A stretch of DNA of 64,000 nt, taken from the NCBI GenBank assembly GCA_947000775.1, contig CAMQGK010000565.1, positions 2,740,501-2,804,500 on the forward strand, written 5' to 3'. The stretch is from Pterois miles. Lineage: Eukaryota; Chordata; Actinopteri; Perciformes; Scorpaenidae. The translations under genes and the position numbers were made by a program. Below, one piece after another: positions 38,738 to 51,748 of this stretch (positions within the stretch are counted from its first letter, which is position 1; the number at the start of each line of letters is the position of its first letter). The notes beneath the pieces were generated by a model that searched no databases, was not told where the DNA came from, and saw nothing but the letters and a program-made list of their open reading frames with translations.

Positions 38738-38930
38738 AATTGGGGGGGGGAGAAGCTCAGTCTGTAGGGAGTGGGTTGGGGAACGGAGGGGGAAGGGGTT
38801 AAATCCCGAAAAGGAAAAAAAAAAAAAAGAGAAGAGGGGGGGGGGGGGGGGGGGGGATTCCCTCGGGGGGGGGGGGGGGGGGCGGCGGAGGGGGCCAAAA
38901 ACCCACTGCTCGGGGCTTGTAGAGCACCCA
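38738..38930 (+). mobile_element. Homopolymer-inflated SINE-like island, third family
   Basis: AGCTCAGTCTGTAGGGAG near the start resembles a tRNA-derived SINE head, and CCCACTGCTCGGGGC lies near the end. Between them are G runs of about 18-25 and an A run of about 16. The pattern suggests unreliable base calls in an old SINE. Confidence 0.45.
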
Positions 38931-39012
38931 GTAGTTAACTTCACTGTTGACTTTAATGTTTGACAGCTGTTTGGGTAGTTAATATTTAAAATGTTTAACA
39001 AACAGAGTGTAA

Positions 39013-39019
<7 letters not shown>

Positions 39020-39097
<78 letters not shown>
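39020..39097. repeat. (TA)n microsatellite, about 38 units
   Basis: Pure TA tract in AT-rich sequence. Confidence 0.97.
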
Positions 39098-39101
<4 letters not shown>

Positions 39102-39292
39102 GATATCTAATGCATGTCTGCATTTTTAGTCACTTCTGTTGACATGGAAACCATACCTTGTTTTACACAGTAGTCAGTCATTACGGTGTAATGTGCTTGC
39201 CAGAGCAGCAGAGGGCACTCTGTAACAGGGTATGTGCTGGTGAACATGAGAAAATAGACTGAAGCAGAGGAACATACCATACATTTTAAATC

Positions 39293-39663
39293 CATCCATC
39301 CATCCATCCATCATCAACCGTATCCCGTTAGGGGTGCGGGGGGCTGGAGCCGATCCCAGCTGGCATAGGGCGAAGGCAGGGTACACCCTGGACAGGTCGC
39401 CAGTCCATCGCAGGGCACATAGAGACAGACAACATATAGACAGACAACCAGTCACACTCACATCTACGGGCAATTTAGAGTCATCAATTAACCTAAACAG
39501 CATGTCTTTGGATGGTGGGAGGAAGCCGGAGTACCCGGAGAGAACCCACGCTTACAGGGGGAGAACATGCAAACTCCACACAGAAGAGCCGCAAGCTGGA
39601 ATCGAACCTGCGACCCTCTTGCTGTGAGGCGACAGCGCTAACCACTACACCACCGTGCAGCCC
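39293..39663 (-). mobile_element. Full-length tRNA-derived SINE with 12-bp target duplication
   Basis: Reads on the minus strand from GGGCTGCACGGTGGTG to a GGAT-repeat tail. The head has RNA polymerase III A-box (TGGTGTAGTGG) and B-box (GGTTCGATTCC) motifs. An exact 12-bp duplication, ACATTTTAAATC, flanks it at 39281-39292 and 39664-39675. The conserved body contains the CATGTCTTTGGA and GGGAGGAAGC stretches seen in the other copies here. The near-perfect duplication indicates a fairly recent insertion. The GGAT tail suggests mobilisation by an L2-like LINE. Confidence 0.88.
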
Positions 39664-40194
39664 ACATTTTAAATCTTTAATCATAATTTAGTTGATTTTC
39701 TAGCCAAGTTCTAAACAATTAATAGATGTATTTTCAAGATATTAATCAATTATGTGCTGGAGTTCTTGATGATGAATGCTACATCATGAAGGAGTTTGTG
39801 CTCAGTAGTCTCCTATGATTGAGATTCTCTTTCTGAAGTAAAGAAACAGTCATGTTTTACCACCCTGCAGAGAAGCATAATTGCAGTGATCTCTGATTAG
39901 AAGCAAGGTGGGTGTTAGGCAGTCACAGGGGTGGGGGGTTTAATCAAGTCAGTCTTTTCATTAGGTAGATGAGCACAGAGGCTCTTGTCACGCCGTGAAC
40001 TCTCTCTTAAACTCTTGCTGTCATGCAAGCATACTTAATATTCTGACTCTCTCACACCGTCCATACTTGTGGCTGTGACGAGGTTGACATTTCTATCTTC
40101 AAAACTGTAGCTCTCATTCACAAAATAGTAGATATTTAACTGTAAAAAAACGCACCAAGGTTAAAAGTACTTTCTAAAATTGTATCGCAATAGA

Positions 40195-40523
40195 GAGCTA
40201 CAAAAATTAATGAATTCGTTGTGAACTATTAAACTGATTGTAAATTATTTTGATAATTGATTAATATTTTTAATATTTTTAATAGAAAAAATTCCAAATT
40301 CTCTGATACCAGCTTCGTAAATATGAATATTTTATTGTTTCTTTACTTCTTTATGAGAGTGAACTGAATAGCTTGTTGTGGACAAAACAAGACATTTGAG
40401 GACGTCACCTTTGGCTTTTGGAAAAACCTTTCTCAGCATCTTCTGACATTTTATTAACCAAATAACTAATTAATTAATCAAGAAAATAATCACTAATGAA
40501 AATAATCATTAGTTGCAGCCCTA
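40195..40523 (-). mobile_element. hAT-like MITE end (GGGCTGCAACTAATG type)
   Basis: On the minus strand it begins TAGGGCTGCAACTAATG, a hAT-like terminus. The body shares GGACAAAACAAGACATTT and TGTGAATATTTT-like blocks with the copy at 17465-17725 in the same orientation. Confidence 0.6.
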
Positions 40524-40697
40524 TTGCAAGATAATCCATTTAATTATTCTAGTGTAATAACGTATTTTGGTCACATTCAGTTACATGGGGGTTACTGCTT
40601 TCTTTCATCATTATAATCTGATACATTATCATAACCATTGTCAGTAGACCTCATGTAAAATTGGTTTCAAGTGTTGTTTTCATCTACAGTCTCACAG

Positions 40698-41224
40698 TTA
40701 AAGGAACAGTGTATAGGATTTGGTAGCATCTAGTGGTGTGGTAGCACCATCTGGGTGCCCCTCCACTCACTCCTCCCTTTCCAAGACTGCAGTAACGTGA
40801 GCCGCCGGGTGCAACACCGTGGTAATGCTGTCCACCTCGCTCAGAGGACATCCTTACTATAATAACACTACTTTAGGAGTCAGACGGTGACTGGCGGTAC
40901 CACAGATTAGCATTCTCCAGCTCACGTTACCACAGTTTCACAAGCATGTCGGAGAACTACGGTGGCCTTCAGGTAATGTAAATGATGAAAGTCTCTCTCT
41001 AGAGCCAGTGTTTGGTTTGTCTGTCCTTGGCTACTGTAGAAACATGGCAGAGCAACATGGCAGACTCCGTTAAGAGGACCTGCTCCCTATGTAGATCTGA
41101 AGGCTAAGCTAACGAAAACACGATTCTTAGTTTCAGGTGGTTATGCACTAATGAAAACAGTTCTGAATATTATTTTCAATCTCTGCTAATAGATCCCATG
41201 AAAAGTTACACACCATTCCTTTAA
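40698..41224 (+). mobile_element. TTAA-flanked MITE, longest copy
   Basis: Begins TTAAAGGAACAGTGTATAGG and ends CACCATTCCTTTAA, giving inverted ends. The interior matches 1-349 in reverse orientation and is the most complete copy in the window at 527 bp. Confidence 0.68.
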
Positions 41225-41869
41225 AATGTAATTTATTATTTACATTTCTGTGCAATCAGTATTTTGCCAGTTACTTGAAATGCCATTATTTTGGGCTTAG
41301 TTCAGTATCAAAAATTAACAATAATTAGAGGTTCAGATTACTTTGTAATGTGATTATTGCAGTCCAGCTGGCTCTAATGTATATTTCCTCCATCCTGGAA
41401 ATCAAATTATGGGGGAAAAAATGGACTATGCTTTCAGACAAATGGAGCATTTGGTTGTCATGTATGACCACATGATGCTTTTGTTTTACTCCCTGTTACA
41501 CTGAGCATTGTTCAGGCTGCACCAGATGGAGATTCAGAGATGCCTGTGTGTGGTCCTCTTGACCCGCACACGACCCCGTTGTCTACATGTTCAGATGCAC
41601 TTATGGTACTCAGACAAATTATGCAAGATAAACAGGAGTTTTTTTTGTTCCTCGTAGCACACTTGACATCACTCAGACTCTGACCTTTCAGATCTCACTG
41701 ACAGCTCTCCATCTGTCAGAAATGATGTGGAGAGATATGGCTTTGTTCTGTGTAAGCGACAGCTGGAGACTTGCCAAACATAAACAAATAAATTGCACAG
41801 CATCATAGGACTAGTTCCTAGGTAACCATGTGACAGTGCCGACAATTGCTATGGAAACCAGCGTTTCCT

Positions 41870-41871
41870 CC

Positions 41872-41905
<34 letters not shown>

Positions 41906-41925
41906 TTCCTCTCTCTCTCTCAGTC
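41870..41925. repeat. (TC)n imperfect microsatellite
   Basis: TC repeats with CTGTC and CCTTCC interruptions. Confidence 0.9.
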
Positions 41926-43024
41926 TTTCAGTTCTTTTGGGAAATGTGAGAATATTTCCTTTCCTGTGAATTGGTTTTACTTTCCAGGTTTGACATTTGT
42001 GGAGGAAGACACCGTCGCGTCATAGAAAGAAATTTCCCCTCATACTCTGTACAAGATGTACAATACATCCAGACAGGTTTATATACCAAATGCTATACGC
42101 CAGGGAAAAAAACAACACAGTTGATAATAAAATGTCACTGGTGGAGCTGACAAAGCACTGCTATTACCTCTGCATTACCTTTTAATTAAATGTCTTGCTT
42201 TCACGCGTTTCCTCCGACTCCTATGTATGAAAACTGTAATTAGCATGAACAACATTACAAATGAAGATGTGTTTCAAGATCAGAGTAAACAAAAACTAGT
42301 TTTAATCATCTTCTTTAGATCTTTTGTTCAGTGAGCTAATTTGCAATCTGCTTTGCAGCAGGTCTTCTGTTGTGTCTGTTTGTCACAAATCCAGTTACAA
42401 CTCGATGGTTTGAATGGAAAATAAGGCTTCTCTTCAAAGACTGAGACATCACAGCCTATTCTATTAAAAAAAAAAAAAGCAGGTGCAAATATAAAAGAGA
42501 TGCTTTGATTTGCGGCCAATTATGGACATCCTTGTTGCATCACCTTTATGTGAGTGCTCTTCCTTTTTCCTCAGAAGAATTAGCCCATTATTCTTGGTAG
42601 ATAACCAGAAATGTAGAGATCACATGAGTGAACGGAAACCTTAAAAGTTATCAAGTTATTCAACACACCCAATTAAACTTGTTCTACCCCTCTAATGGCA
42701 TCTCGCTCTAAATCACCGCGCGGTGTATGAGGGGTTGCCCCCAATTAGCTGCCTCCTGTGACACCCTGACACGACGCTGCATCGTGATTGTGTTTCAGCT
42801 TCAATTACTTTCAAAACCCTTCAGGCAGAGGTGATTGGTCTGCTCCGCTCTTTACTTCATCTTTCTTTGCTCTGTTTCCCCTACTTTTGATTGGAAGAGG
42901 GTGTCAGAGCATAGTCCGTCATGTTCAGCAATAAAAGATCCATAACCTGTAACGATTATCGTTGTTTTACTCAGCGCCTGGCAGCTCTGTACAGAGGAAA
43001 CAGCTGAAAACTTCCACATTATTT

Positions 43025-43260
43025 AAACTTAAAGGGGACATGTCATGCTTGTTTTCAGGTGCATATTTGTTAATTTATTGAATATTAATTCTATCGTGAC
43101 TTGGGTGTCCCATAATTAAATAAATACGATTGAATGTGATATTGATGTTTAAAACGCCAAAGCTGCTCCTAATCTAATAGCCAGCCACTAGGGGGCGATC
43201 AAGATGCTTTGGCTTCACTTTTGGGGGGCTGTTAAGCCACAGCAGCAGCCTGGGAAAAAC
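43025..43260 (+). mobile_element. Partial MITE (TTAAAGGGGACATGTCATG type)
   Basis: Begins TTAAAGGGGACATGTCATGC, and later has GCCAGCCACTAGGGGGCGATCAAG. Both are common pieces of fish short transposons. The right terminus is not found. Confidence 0.4.
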
Positions 43261-43598
43261 TGTCCTGAATGTTGTGGTGGCAGTCCAGAGTAGTACTACA
43301 AGAATTAACTTAATTACTGTACATTCAAAGTAAAATTATGGACCATTGTAGGAACATTTCAGACACTTTTCATGGTCCAATCCTGCCGGGTATTTCCATT
43401 TTCTATCATGTGTAAAACCGGGCTAATCCTCCTAATTAGCTTAGCAGACTGACAATGGATATTCACACAGTATAACTGGGATGTAATTGGGATTTTCACA
43501 ACAGAACTCATCTATATTATGTTATTATAAGGCCTCTCTCTACACGTTGAAACAAAGTCAGAATATCAGTGGTGTGAGGAGTTAATACATTTTGCAGG

Positions 43599-43950
43599 TT
43601 GATAGGGATGCCCTGAGCTGATCCTAATAATCGGTATCAGGGCTGATCTGAGCATATTTTAATGGATCTAAAATAAGTCCATAAACCCATATGTGAATGA
43701 ACTTCACATTAACTTCAGGAGCCTCTAACTAAACATTTATTCATATAAATAATTTGAGTGTATTAACTTTATAGTTTAGAATCAGGACCTTCACTATTTG
43801 GATCAAGATATAAAATAAGATATGCCAGATTTAGACGGCTACAGCTATTATTTCAATGTTGCTTATACATATTTCAATAAATTTGGTATAGGCAGTATTA
43901 ACAGACTCAGATCGGGAACAGGGCCAACATAAAACTGGATCAGGATAATC
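43599..43950 (+). mobile_element. hAT-like relic (GATGCCCTGAGCTGATCC type)
   Basis: Starts TAGGGATGCCCTGAGCTGATCC and includes AATCGGTATCAGGGC, the usual pattern of fish hAT-derived short elements. The right end near AGGATAATCCTAG is degraded. It is noncoding. Confidence 0.45.
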
Positions 43951-45481
43951 CTAGTTTGAAATCTAAATCAGTGTATGTTGGTGTGTGCTGGCATGTTTGT
44001 TTACACACATGTTAGAAAGGGGAACCCCGGCCGTTTCAGACTATCAGTAGCAGAGCCCTGAGATCCGCAGGCTACTCTCTCGGAAATGGCTTTTTAAAAG
44101 GTACCAGTCTCCCCTGTTTCCTCAGGATCCAGGTGCTTTTAATTGGATTTCTTTGACAAGATTATTGCTGCTCCGAGGCCAAGCTTGGATAGTGTGTAGT
44201 TTTAACAAGGGTGCCCATATAGCCACTTTAATCATAAGTAAACTTCACAAAGAATTTTAATTTGATTGTAAATTACAATGTGGCCAAACATTGAACCCCC
44301 TCCATCCTCCCTAATGGTGCAATTCCTGTAAACCTCCATAAACCCTGCTGAGACTTCAAGTTGTATGTTGTGAATCATCCAGTATGACATACATGTATAT
44401 CTTCATGTGATACCACAGCTTTGTAGCACTTTCAGAGCCATTCTGTCCAACCATCTTCACGAAGGTATGAAGAAAAACCTCCAATGTGTAGACAGCATAA
44501 ACCCATTTACTCCCTGGGCACCCAGCCCCTCTAAGGTATTCTGACCTTCTTAAATGAGACAGACTTAAGGAGGAGCGTCTACTGAAGGCTGTGAGTTATA
44601 CCAACCAGCCCTATAATCCCTCAGAAAATCATGGCTCCTTGAAAATCCTATTATAACGACATAGCAGCTCCAAGCTGGCTCAAAGCAATTAGTCAGAGGA
44701 AATGAGCAACATTTATCTGTCTAAATGGGCGCATGAATTCATAAAGACAAAGAATGAGATGGTATCGTGCCAATTTGAATGTTTTATTGTTTAGTATTAT
44801 TGTGCTCGGCTATTTGGCGCCCATCAAAGACAAGAGGCTTCCACAAGTAAGATTAATATGTAGGTAATTGTCTATACTTGCAGGATAGTTACTGACCCAG
44901 TACTTATTATGTGCTTTACAAATGTGCTCTAAAATGAGTGCAGCATAGTTAAAAAGGTGGGTTATTTATTGAAGTTGAACTGGCAGTCTAGTTAGAGGTG
45001 GTGGTCCAGTTTGAATGCTTTAGAAAATGCTCAGCTAGAAAGATTTATGTCATTATTATTGTAGAGAGCCGAAAATCCAAGTAAGCTGCTGACTTTCGCC
45101 AGTTTGAAACAGCCTGAACAATGAAAATATTTAGAGAGAGCGTTAAGTTCACTGTCAAAGCAAGGTTTAAAGGTCTTTTTTTTGACGAATAATCAACAAA
45201 AATAATACATCCACTGAGCTTTTAGAAAGGTGCCGAATATAAGTATAGGGTATGATAGTTTCCTAAACAAATCTGATTAGGAATTAATCATTTAAAAATG
45301 TTGACGGGTCCAAAATGAATGGTTTGTTTATCTCTGTAGAGGATATCTGACATTACGTTTGGTTCCCATTTCTAACAACCCGATAGTATAATGACTTTGG
45401 TATGATGTGATATCTTTGTGTCGTCAGCGATTGAGTTGCCAGTTAGTGTGGAAAAAAAAAACAGTTGGCAAGCTCCGGGAA

Positions 45482-46090
45482 AAGTGAAGTCAGTGTTGAA
45501 GTACCTTAAACTGTCATTATTTCTAGCAGCCAGCAGGGGGCGACTCCTCTGGCTGCATAAAGAAGTCTGATTGTATAGAAGTCTATGAGAAAATGAGCAT
45601 GCTTCTATTTGATTTATTACCTCAGTAAACATTGTAAACATGAGTTTATGGTCTCAATCACGAGTTTCAAGTCTTCCTCAATACAGCATGATGTTCATTT
45701 AGTAAATTCCAGTCCCAGTTAGAGTCAAATAGACCATAAAGCAGGGTATGCTTTAGGCCGTAGCTACCTTGTAATTGACAGGTCACTATCACTGCATTGT
45801 CCCTTCTGGGAGTTATTTGTTTTCACCTTAGAACTATAATCTTTTCACAGTGTGTTTTCAGTTCTTGACAATTAATTTTAACCTTTTTGCTCACCCCAAA
45901 ATGTCTTATTCAGCGTTCAGTTGTACTTAACGCCACCCTCTTGTGTCACTTCTGGTTCCAAATAATCAAGATGGCAATGGCCAAATACCAAGATGATGTC
46001 GACCGAAATGCCAAACCCAAGGCTTCAAAGCAGTAGTCCATTAACCAGTGGGTGGCATCACAGCAACTATGTCCACTTCTTATATTATGG
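45482..46090 (+). mobile_element. MITE family with CAGCAGGGGGCGACTCC, copy 1
   Basis: Three copies lie in the window (also 47907 and 59885). Shared landmarks in order are GTGAAG near the start, CAGCCAGCAGGGGGCGACTCC, AGAAGTCTATGAGAAAATGAG, ATAAAGCAGGGTATGC, CAGTGTGTTTTCAG, and a closing CAAGATGGC...CAGTCCATTAACC...CACTTCTTATAT. It is noncoding; ATG-rich ends are not genes. Confidence 0.68.
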
Positions 46091-47009
46091 CTGAGACGGC
46101 TAGCTTCACCATAACAGGAGGGTAAAATGAGGCTGTTTCTGACACTGGTGTCTCTAACAGGCTGCACAATACGTGAGTATTTGCTGTGCCAACAGGTGTC
46201 AACTGATGTTAGTTAATATTAGCCATCTTAGCTTAATCATCCAAACAACAATAACCCATAAAATTACAGTTTGGCATATTTAAACAAAACCATTGTTAGC
46301 ATTAGTGACTTGACAAGTGTCACTCCACTCGACCAACAAATATACAGATTGTACAATGAACTGGCAACCCCTTGTTGTGAAGTGAATGCAATGGAACAGG
46401 GGAGAGGGAGTGTGACATCTAGTGGCTGAATGTTATCAATGTTATTAATAGCACCTTTAATTATATCTCGTTAAACACATACAGTCTATTCATGCAATTT
46501 AAAATGGTCACCCTGTGAGAATTTGAGGCCTATTGTAAGTGATCGGTCTTAGATAGTACTGTGTCATAGTACTGCACAGAAACTCTGCAATAAATGAGTG
46601 ATAGCAAAGTATGAAGTGAGATATAGGCCACTTTTCTTAGGGCTCAGTCAGGAAATTTTAACAAGGTACAGGATTTTGATGTTGGGACCTCAGGTGGGAG
46701 TTTATTAAGACACTACACTGACTCCACTGTGTCATGCCCCTCCATGCTCTCATCTCACGCCATTTGTTAGAGCCAGCTAAAAATGGGTTCTGGTGTGGCT
46801 TGCACTAATCTCACACCATACAGGTTTTTTAAGGAACATTGGGGAGTTGAGCAAACTGTGAGATCCCTATGCTGTTAAACTTATGAAGGGTGAAAAAGTT
46901 CTGAATTGAGAGAAACGCCTGAGTAATCATTGACTCCCTTTACACCTGCCATTAAAATGAGTCTCATATCCAGATTGTATCTAGATATAATTTACATTTT
47001 TGTCTCAAG

Positions 47010-47480
47010 TAGAGGTCGACTGATGGGTTTTTATGGCCGATGCCAATTTATTGGAGAACCAGGAGAGCCGATGGCTGATATATGATGCCATTTTTTTTTC
47101 TTTTTGGGACTGATATGTTTGGGTGATTTTCTTTTTTTCCCCTTCCATTTGATAAAATATAACAGCTTAATAATAACAAATGATACACAAAATTTCTCAG
47201 CTTCAGTAAACACTTATTGAACAACACCTATGGTCAGTCTCTCCAATCTACATTTTGTGTCGGCACTGGAGTGTACTTATATATTTTAAACAGAGATAAT
47301 TTACAATCTAAATATTGAATATATGAAACAGGTAATCAAAGAAATTAAACATTGTCACATAAAAGTTTGGATGAAAAAATAGAGTTTTAGTGCACTTAGC
47401 AACGTTTAATGGGCAATTAATGGGCATGGGCCTGCAGCCGGACACTGCTGATGAGACGGTGCGTAATACACATCAGCCTC
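47010..47480 (+). mobile_element. hAT-like relic (GAGGTCGACTGATGGG type)
   Basis: Starts TAGAGGTCGACTGATGGG and continues with GGCCGATGCCAAT and GAGCCGATGGCTGATATATG, a common fish transposon terminus. The right boundary is uncertain. Confidence 0.45.
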
Positions 47481-47906
47481 AAAACGCCACTGTTTAGGGG
47501 GAGAGGGCCTGTAGACATGACTTTAAGGTGCACAAAAGGAGATGCTAAGCACAGATAGAGTGGTGATGGTGATGTCTCTGGTTATTGCAGTCCAGTGATT
47601 GGAGGAGCACTGAGAGCACGCTGCATGTTAAGCCCTGCCCCCCCAAACACACCCGCTGGACTAAAGCATCAACTGTTCATTGTTAATTATTACCTAGAAT
47701 GTTACTCTGGTCACCCCTAGTATGTATTGCAGCCCACAAATTTGTTTTATGTGTATTGATAACCCAATTTCATTTACACTTGTGCTCTGTGTGGTCATTC
47801 TGTGTGCCTGACCACCTCCGGAGGTGGTTTGGCCGATCGGACCGCAATCCATCCCCAGTGCAATCATCTAACATGCATTTTAACCAGTGGGCGACCTCCA
47901 GGTCTG

Positions 47907-48430
47907 AGAGGTGAAGCCAATGTTGAAGTGCTTTAAAGTTGTGTTCTTTCTAACAGCCAGCAGGGGGCGACTCCTCTGGTTGCAGAAAGAAGTCTATGAG
48001 AAAATGAGCCTACTTCTCACTTGATTTATTACCTCAGTATTTATGGTCTCAATCACTAGTTTAAAGTTTTCTTCAATACAGCATCATTTAGTAAATTCCA
48101 GTCCCATTTAGAGTCAAATAGACCATAAAGCAGGATATGTTTAGGGCGTGGCTACCTTGTGATTGACAGGTTGCTACCATGGCGTTGGTCATTCTGAGAG
48201 CTGTCTGTGTTTTATTCTTGCAACTTTAACTCTTTCACAGTGTGTTTTCAGTTTATTAAAGTTAATTATCACCTTTTTGGTCGTCTGAAAATGTCTTATT
48301 CTTTGACCCGCTCATGCCACTTCTGGTTGCAAAAAAACCAAGATGTCGACGGCCAAAATGCTCAAGGCTTTAAAACGGCAGTCCACAAACCGATGAGTGA
48401 CGTCATAGTGATTACAACCAGTTTTTATAT
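47907..48430 (+). mobile_element. MITE family with CAGCAGGGGGCGACTCC, copy 2
   Basis: Uninterrupted copy of about 520 bp with all landmarks in the same order as 45482-46090. It lacks the GATTGTATAGA segment. It serves as the empty-site reference for the split copy at 59885. Confidence 0.68.
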
Positions 48431-51400
48431 GTAGTTTGTGATTTTAATTTCAGGTGTAAAGGGATTTTTGATCAACTTCTCAAGCATTTCAACTCAAACA
48501 AGCATCTTTTTTTTTTTTTTTTAATATGTAATAAAGTTTGCACAACCAACTTTAGCTAGCTAAAAAAACCCTCCTAATTTAAACATACCAATCTAAATAT
48601 AGTCTGTTTAAGCAGGTTTGACTGGTGGCACACGTTTAGGTAGCTTCTACGAGTTGAGCTACTTTAAAGATGGCAGGAATGCTTGACAGCACCAATAGTA
48701 AAGCACTACTGCCATTTATTAGCTTTTGTGAAGGGCTACTGTGCTACATAGGCAGAGCTAAATATTGCACACAGTTTACTTAAATAAGCCATTATTCCCA
48801 ACCAAAATGAACTTCATTAGTGGCAAAGGAAGGGAAGCTGTTTCAAGAGACTCGATGTCCTTGCCAAACAGTACATTGCTATTCCTGCCACCGCCGTGCC
48901 TGCAGAGAGTGTTTTACACTGCGGGGTAAGTAGTTAGACTGTTGAAGCCTTGGCCAAGGATGCACTTGTTTTCTTTCACAGGAAATAGGCCCAAACATTT
49001 GCAAGCAAGAGTTCCTCATTAGACCTACATCTTATAATTATTGCAATGTACTTTAGAGAGACCCAACACAACATTTTGACTCAAAATATACATGTGTACT
49101 AAACATTAACGTGCAAGAAATCTGAGTGTTAAATTGGTCTTTTGAAGATTTGGTCTATTTCATGTTGAGATCTTCTGTAGCGTTTAGTTGCCCCCTTATT
49201 CAGATGGAACAGAGATCAGTGTGATTATAAAAAATCTAGTTACTTTAATGGAGATTTATGAACACTTTGTTTATTATCTAAACTACGTGTATTAGTTGTA
49301 GTGGGTGATTGCAGTCATGTACTTACCTTGTTATTGTCAAATAAAACTATCTGTTGATTTTTTATAGTAGATGGGTTTGTTTTCACAAGTTTATTTTATC
49401 AGTAAGACTAGTAAGAAGGCAAAGCTTCTTACTAGTAGTACTGATAAGTTTTCACTGCAAGTGTCAGCTGTTGTGTAATTACTACAACCAGTACTATAAA
49501 AACTCAAATAAAAGTATTAGTAATACGTAATCGCGTATTTAATCACGAACAGAAATGAACTTCTACTACGTTACTTAAGTTGTTGCTCATTTATTTTTCA
49601 GTGAAATAAAGTGCCTGTTAGACAAGTAAACAAGTAAACTTTTATTGAGAATTACTAAAATGGTTTATTTTTGTGTATTTTGAATTCACACTGTTTTCAA
49701 ACAGAGCGATCCAGCGGGAGGCTCAGTCAACAAAATACAATATTGATAAGCTGCATTTGCTTGTTGGTTTGTAAGACTCAGATTAGGATCACAAGTGCCA
49801 TGTACGCTACACGCAGCAATTTTTTTTTATTCTTTGCTTAATTTAATTTGTGTTAATGTTGGCTCTTAATCCACTTTAACATTTATATGGTATGCATAAT
49901 TCATACTGAAGCAGAATGTTTAATTTAGCAAGGCAAGTACATTCCCACTGATGTTGTGGTGGATAACTTGCCCCCCATGAAACATAATTAGGAAGCCATC
50001 GGAAGAGCAATTCATCTCCCCTTCTGTACAAATCAAATTTAGAAGACATAATCATATATGCTCCTCTGTTGGCAGAGAAATGGATCTCATCAGGGTCCAG
50101 CAGGTCTCCAGGCTGCCATAGTATTTATTCTGAGATCACATCGTCACATGGTCCACAAACAAGAGTGTTGCGCCTGTATCATCTTGGAGGCTTCATACAG
50201 TCACTTTTTCCCTTCTTTTATTTTCATCATAAACTGCTGTGTCTGTATTTTTCTCTAATACAAATATTTGATTTCAGCAAGGTACTTAGGCTTGATTTAT
50301 ATAAGTTCTGATAGTGCAGTTTCAGATTTCACCCATTGAAAGCCCCACTGAACACCAGGTGGATGTATTGTACATCACCAGGCCGTATCATGCTTTAATT
50401 ATAACGTTTTCATTGTTTTGTGACGACTGCTTTATAACTGCCTCGTTTATGTTCTTTCTTTTCTATCCCTTTAACTGCATTTGATTGTTATCTAATTGCA
50501 GTTACAGAACCTTCATCAACACTGGGCGCATTCAAAATACACAAACTGGTGTCCCACATTGCACAAATTTCATTGACCAGAGTGACGCAACACGCAAGAC
50601 ACCCTGCTGCAAATATCAAGCACGTTTGACGCACAATATGTTTTGAGCTCATCTTGAACATGCCAGGAGCCGGTCCTGTCGGTCCTAAATGGGAGCTTGC
50701 TTTTACTTGCATAAAATTAGCTGAAAATAAAACTCCATGGAAATTCGAAAGTCTCCAACTGTTTTGCCATTTAACTCTGCTGACTGAAGCAGCATGTTAG
50801 GATCATTCATTAAAGAAAGAACCATTGTTGTTGGTGTCTACTATAACTGTGGGGGGGTGAAGGTCAGTCAATGAAACCAGTCGGTTTTGACATTTGCTGT
50901 ACAAAGCTCTTCAGTGTCGACGCCACTAAGTCAGCTCTATCAGAAAGTGGATCTATTGACAGGTGGGGAATGTCAATGCAGAAACCAACATGCAGAAACA
51001 AGGACTTAGCCAAGTTTATTATTGGATTTCTGTCCGAACCTTCAACCTGTTCCTGTGAGAGTGGTTATTATTTTCCGAAGAGCAGGCTGATCTGGGTCTG
51101 CGTCCAGGTCTGGTAGGTCACAAACACCCACACAGAGACCAGGGAGAGATGGAGTGTCAGTACATGGTCAACATCCATGACAAATCTCCTGTCAGACAGG
51201 TTCTCATTCCACCTACTAAACACAGAGGACAAGACCATCCATGAGCCAAAGCCAGAGAAAATGACAAAAGAAATGAATTTTCTTTTGACAAATAGAAATA
51301 TGATTAGGAGCCGAAATCTTGCACTACAAATTGGAAATGTGTCTCTGAAATTGCTCGAATCTTGTAAAACACTGAAAAATCAATATTCAAAACTGCCAAA

Positions 51401-51740
51401 GTGAAACATACACAATGTTTAGGACCTGTATATTAAAATTATTCTACTGTCTTGTAGAAATACAGAGACTTTAATGTCAACCAGAAAGCGTGGACCATAA
51501 CAACTCCATTTGAAAGCTTATGTAATAAATGCGAGTGATGAGTAAAGACTATGGATCAAATGAAACCAGTTGGTTATAGTATGAACAGTAAGAGATCCAA
51601 ACTGTGAAGCAACAACACCATCTGGCTATACTTCTGTTTCTACTGTATATTACTGATGATTTATTTTCTGGGAATCTGCTCTAAAATGAGTCTTCAGTGT
51701 ATTAAAATGTCATTTTGGTGTAGAAATATGAAAAACCAAC
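48431..51740. other. No gene recognised
   Basis: AT-rich DNA with the hairpin at 49.4 kb. Frames at 50871-51116 (81 codons) and 51177-51404 (75 codons) are unrecognised and lack splice or start support. Confidence 0.45.
49397..49446. repeat. Short hairpin, about 22-bp arms
   Basis: TATCAGTAAGACTAGTAAGAAG and its near-perfect inverse CTTCTTACTAGTAGTACTGATA are separated by about six bases. No other copy is seen. It could form a strong cruciform or RNA hairpin. Confidence 0.65.
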
Positions 51741-51748
51741 ATAACCAG

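Larger units (their letters stand above)
41225..45481. other. Mostly single-copy DNA, possible conserved noncoding elements
   Basis: Outside the TC tract and the two relics, long stretches such as 42650-42960, 44130-44290 and 44690-44870 lack repeat hallmarks. They carry clusters of ATTA and TAAT homeodomain-like cores. I infer possible enhancers only from look; no comparison was possible. Confidence 0.25.
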
